Positions 62,346 to 64,000 of a DNA stretch of 64,000 nt are shown one piece after another (position 1 is the stretch's first letter; every line of letters begins with the position of its first letter). The DNA is from Aradus depressus (lineage: Eukaryota > Arthropoda > Insecta > Hemiptera > Aradidae), in the NCBI GenBank assembly GCA_963662175.1, contig OY759221.1, positions 186,001 to 250,000 of the forward strand, given 5' to 3'. The position numbers and the translations under genes are program-made. The notes under the pieces are model-generated. The model saw nothing but the letters and a program-made list of their open reading frames with translations. It did not search any database and had not been told where the DNA came from.

Positions 62346-64000
62346 AGATTGCGACGAGCTCTATTGCAGATAATATTGAAAATCGTCGAAATTTCCGCTT
62401 ATTTGTTAATGACAAAAAAACGGGTGGGCGATTTCTTATTGACAGTGGAGCCGATATTTCTTTAATTCCAGCCAAGGCTACAGATAAAATTACATCTTCT
62501 AACTTTAAATTATATGCTGCAAACGGCACGTCCATACCTACCTACGGCGTCACATTACTGACACTGGATCTAGGACTTCGTCGTGAATTTAGGTGGTTAT
62601 TTATAAAAGCTGACATAACTCGAGGGATAATTGGTGCAGATTTCTTGAATCATTTTAACTTATTGATTGACTTACATAAACATAGATTAATTGATGCAGT
62701 CACTAAACTTAGCACTTCAGGTAGTGTACTGGCTGTATCAGGAAACGAAGTCATTAGCACAATAAATAAGTCTCAAGCAAAGTTTGCACATCTGTTCACC
62801 TTATACCCTGAATTAACGAAGCCATCATTTTCGCCCAATCACACGAAACATAATATTCAACACTATATCACCACCACAGGATCTCCAGTGCATTGTAAGG
62901 CAAGACCTCTCGCTCCTAAACGATTACAACAGGCCAAACGGGAATTTCAATTTATGTTGGATCAAAATATTATCCGACCATCGAGTTCAGAATGGGCAAG
63001 TCCGTTACATGTAGTTGATAAAAAAGATGGATCTATCCGTCCTTGTGGTGATTATCGCTTATTAAATGCCAAGACCGTACCAGATAGATATCCTATACCT
63101 CGCATAGAAGACTTCCATCACATATTAAATGGAGCTACTATTTTTTCTAAAATAGATTTACATAAAGCATACTACCAAATTCCGATAGCAGAGGAAGACA
63201 AAAGCAAAACGGCTATAATTACACCTTTTGGTTTATACGAATTCAACGTTATGAGTTTTGGTCTCAGGAATGCCCCTTCCACCTTCCAACGATTTATTAA
63301 CACAGTGTTTCATGGTTTGGATTTTGTTTTTCCGTTCATGGATGACATCCTGGTCGCTTCAGCTACGGAAGAAGAACACTGTGAACATCTTCGTCTTATT
63401 TTTGAACGACTACAACGTTTTGGTCTCCGCATTAATGCTTCAAAATCAGAGTTAGGTGTTGAAGAATTACAATTTTTGGGCTACTTGATCACGCAAGATG
63501 GTTCCAGACCAGTACCTGAGAAGGTAAAGGCAATCAGAGATTTTAAATTACCAGAGACAGTACAACAACTTCGTGCATTTCTAGGTGTCATTAACTTTTA
63601 TAGACGATATATAAGAAATGCAGCGGAAACTCAGGCTATCCTTCATGACTACTTAAAAGGTTCCAAGAAAAATGATAAAACTAAAATAGTCTGGACTGAG
63701 GAGGCTATACAACAATTTGAACGCTGTAAAGATGATTTAGTAGATGCTACACTCCTAACTTTTCCAGATTCACGATTTCCGCTGGCGGTTTTTACTGATG
63801 CGTCTGATATAGCAGTGGGAGCTGTATTACAGCAGCACGAACAATCCGGATGGAAACCTATCGCTTTTTATTCCAAAAAATTAAATGATGCTCAAAAAGC
63901 CTATAGTGCTTACGACAAGGAATTATTAGCAATTTATTTGGCAATTAAACAATTTAAGCATCTACTGGAGGCACAAACATTTACAATATTTACCGATCAT
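62306..64000 (+). CDS. pol: Pol of the right-edge gypsy element, open to the window edge
   Basis: One frame is open from about 62306 to 64000 with no stop: protease ([15 protein letters not shown], Asp codon 62441), linker, RT ([26 protein letters not shown] box at 63335-63346) and the first half of RNase H ([33 protein letters not shown]), ending at the TDH motif at the last base. Integrase would follow outside the window. All visible catalytic acids are present, so this copy may be intact. It sits in the next IDH intron in sense orientation. Confidence 0.92.
   Translation, partial: MRLEKSGKLQPAVEIATSSIADNIENRRNFRLFVNDKKTGGRFLIDSGADISLIPAKATDKITSSNFKLYAANGTSIPTYGVTLLTLDLGLRREFRWLFIKADITRGIIGADFLNHFNLLIDLHKHRLIDAVTKLSTSGSVLAVSGNEVISTINKSQAKFAHLFTLYPELTKPSFSPNHTKHNIQHYITTTGSPVHCKARPLAPKRLQQAKREFQFMLDQNIIRPSSSEWASPLHVVDKKDGSIRPCGDYRLLNAKTVPDRYPIPRIEDFHHILNGATIFSKIDLHKAYYQIPIAEEDKSKTAIITPFGLYEFNVMSFGLRNAPSTFQRFINTVFHGLDFVFPFMDDILVASATEEEHCEHLRLIFERLQRFGLRINASKSELGVEELQFLGYLITQDGSRPVPEKVKAIRDFKLPETVQQLRAFLGVINFYRRYIRNAAETQAILHDYLKGSKKNDKTKIVWTEEAIQQFERCKDDLVDATLLTFPDSRFPLAVFTDASDIAVGAVLQQHEQSGWKPIAFYSKKLNDAQKAYSAYDKELLAIYLAIKQFKHLLEAQTFTIFTDH

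Overview
The window is a repeat-dense nuclear segment of an animal genome, almost certainly an insect. The evidence is spliced exons with GT-AG borders, a tRNA-derived SINE with target-site duplications, LINEs, Helitrons, PIF/Harbinger, Penelope-like and Ty3/gypsy elements, and an insect errantivirus-type provirus with an env gene. The species cannot be fixed from the sequence. No rRNA gene, CRISPR array or bacterial-type operon was seen.

The only conserved host gene recognised is an NADP-dependent isocitrate dehydrogenase (mitochondrial IDH2-like), on the + strand. Six exons are visible: about 31780-31898, 34584-34728, 34900-35099, 35267-35401, 37146-37249 and 60742-60899. Their phases join without a break. 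The 5' exon(s) are not recognised and the 3' exons lie beyond the right edge. The intron 37250-60741 is 23,492 nt long. It holds nested LTR elements: a minus-strand gypsy (element E, 38139-57949), interrupted by a minus-strand element with LTRs of about 1.2 kb (39359-56373), interrupted in turn by a plus-strand errantivirus-like provirus with gag, pol and env (46136-53116). A 5'-truncated LINE (about 57955-59676) abuts the nest.

Layout. 1-3735: decayed minus-strand gypsy. 4118-6640: LINE pieces. 6740-16960: Helitrons, a degenerate SINE-derived repeat (called R1 here) and a composite PIF/Harbinger element with 33-bp TIRs, a TAA target duplication, a transposase fragment and a MADF exon. 17154-21930: first errantivirus-like copy, truncated in integrase. 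21931-24004: two abutting Helitrons. 24005-26359: GC-rich R1-type LINE, followed by a Penelope GIY-YIG remnant. 26775-29706: SINE plus three minisatellites. 31780-60899: IDH gene. 61228-64000: gypsy copy whose pol is open to the right edge, in opposite orientation to its relative at the left edge.

Signals most worth a second look: two near-perfect palindromes built of hammerhead-like Penelope ends (one with a 14-bp target duplication); a U UUU UUA -1 frameshift site conserved in both errantivirus-like copies, one of which has an exact 18-nt tRNA-Lys-type primer site; a SINE whose 3' tail became a 21-copy minisatellite; an older SINE relative amplified into R1; a 66-bp Helitron minisatellite whose unit length opens frames on both strands; and a gypsy copy whose 5' half is scrambled.
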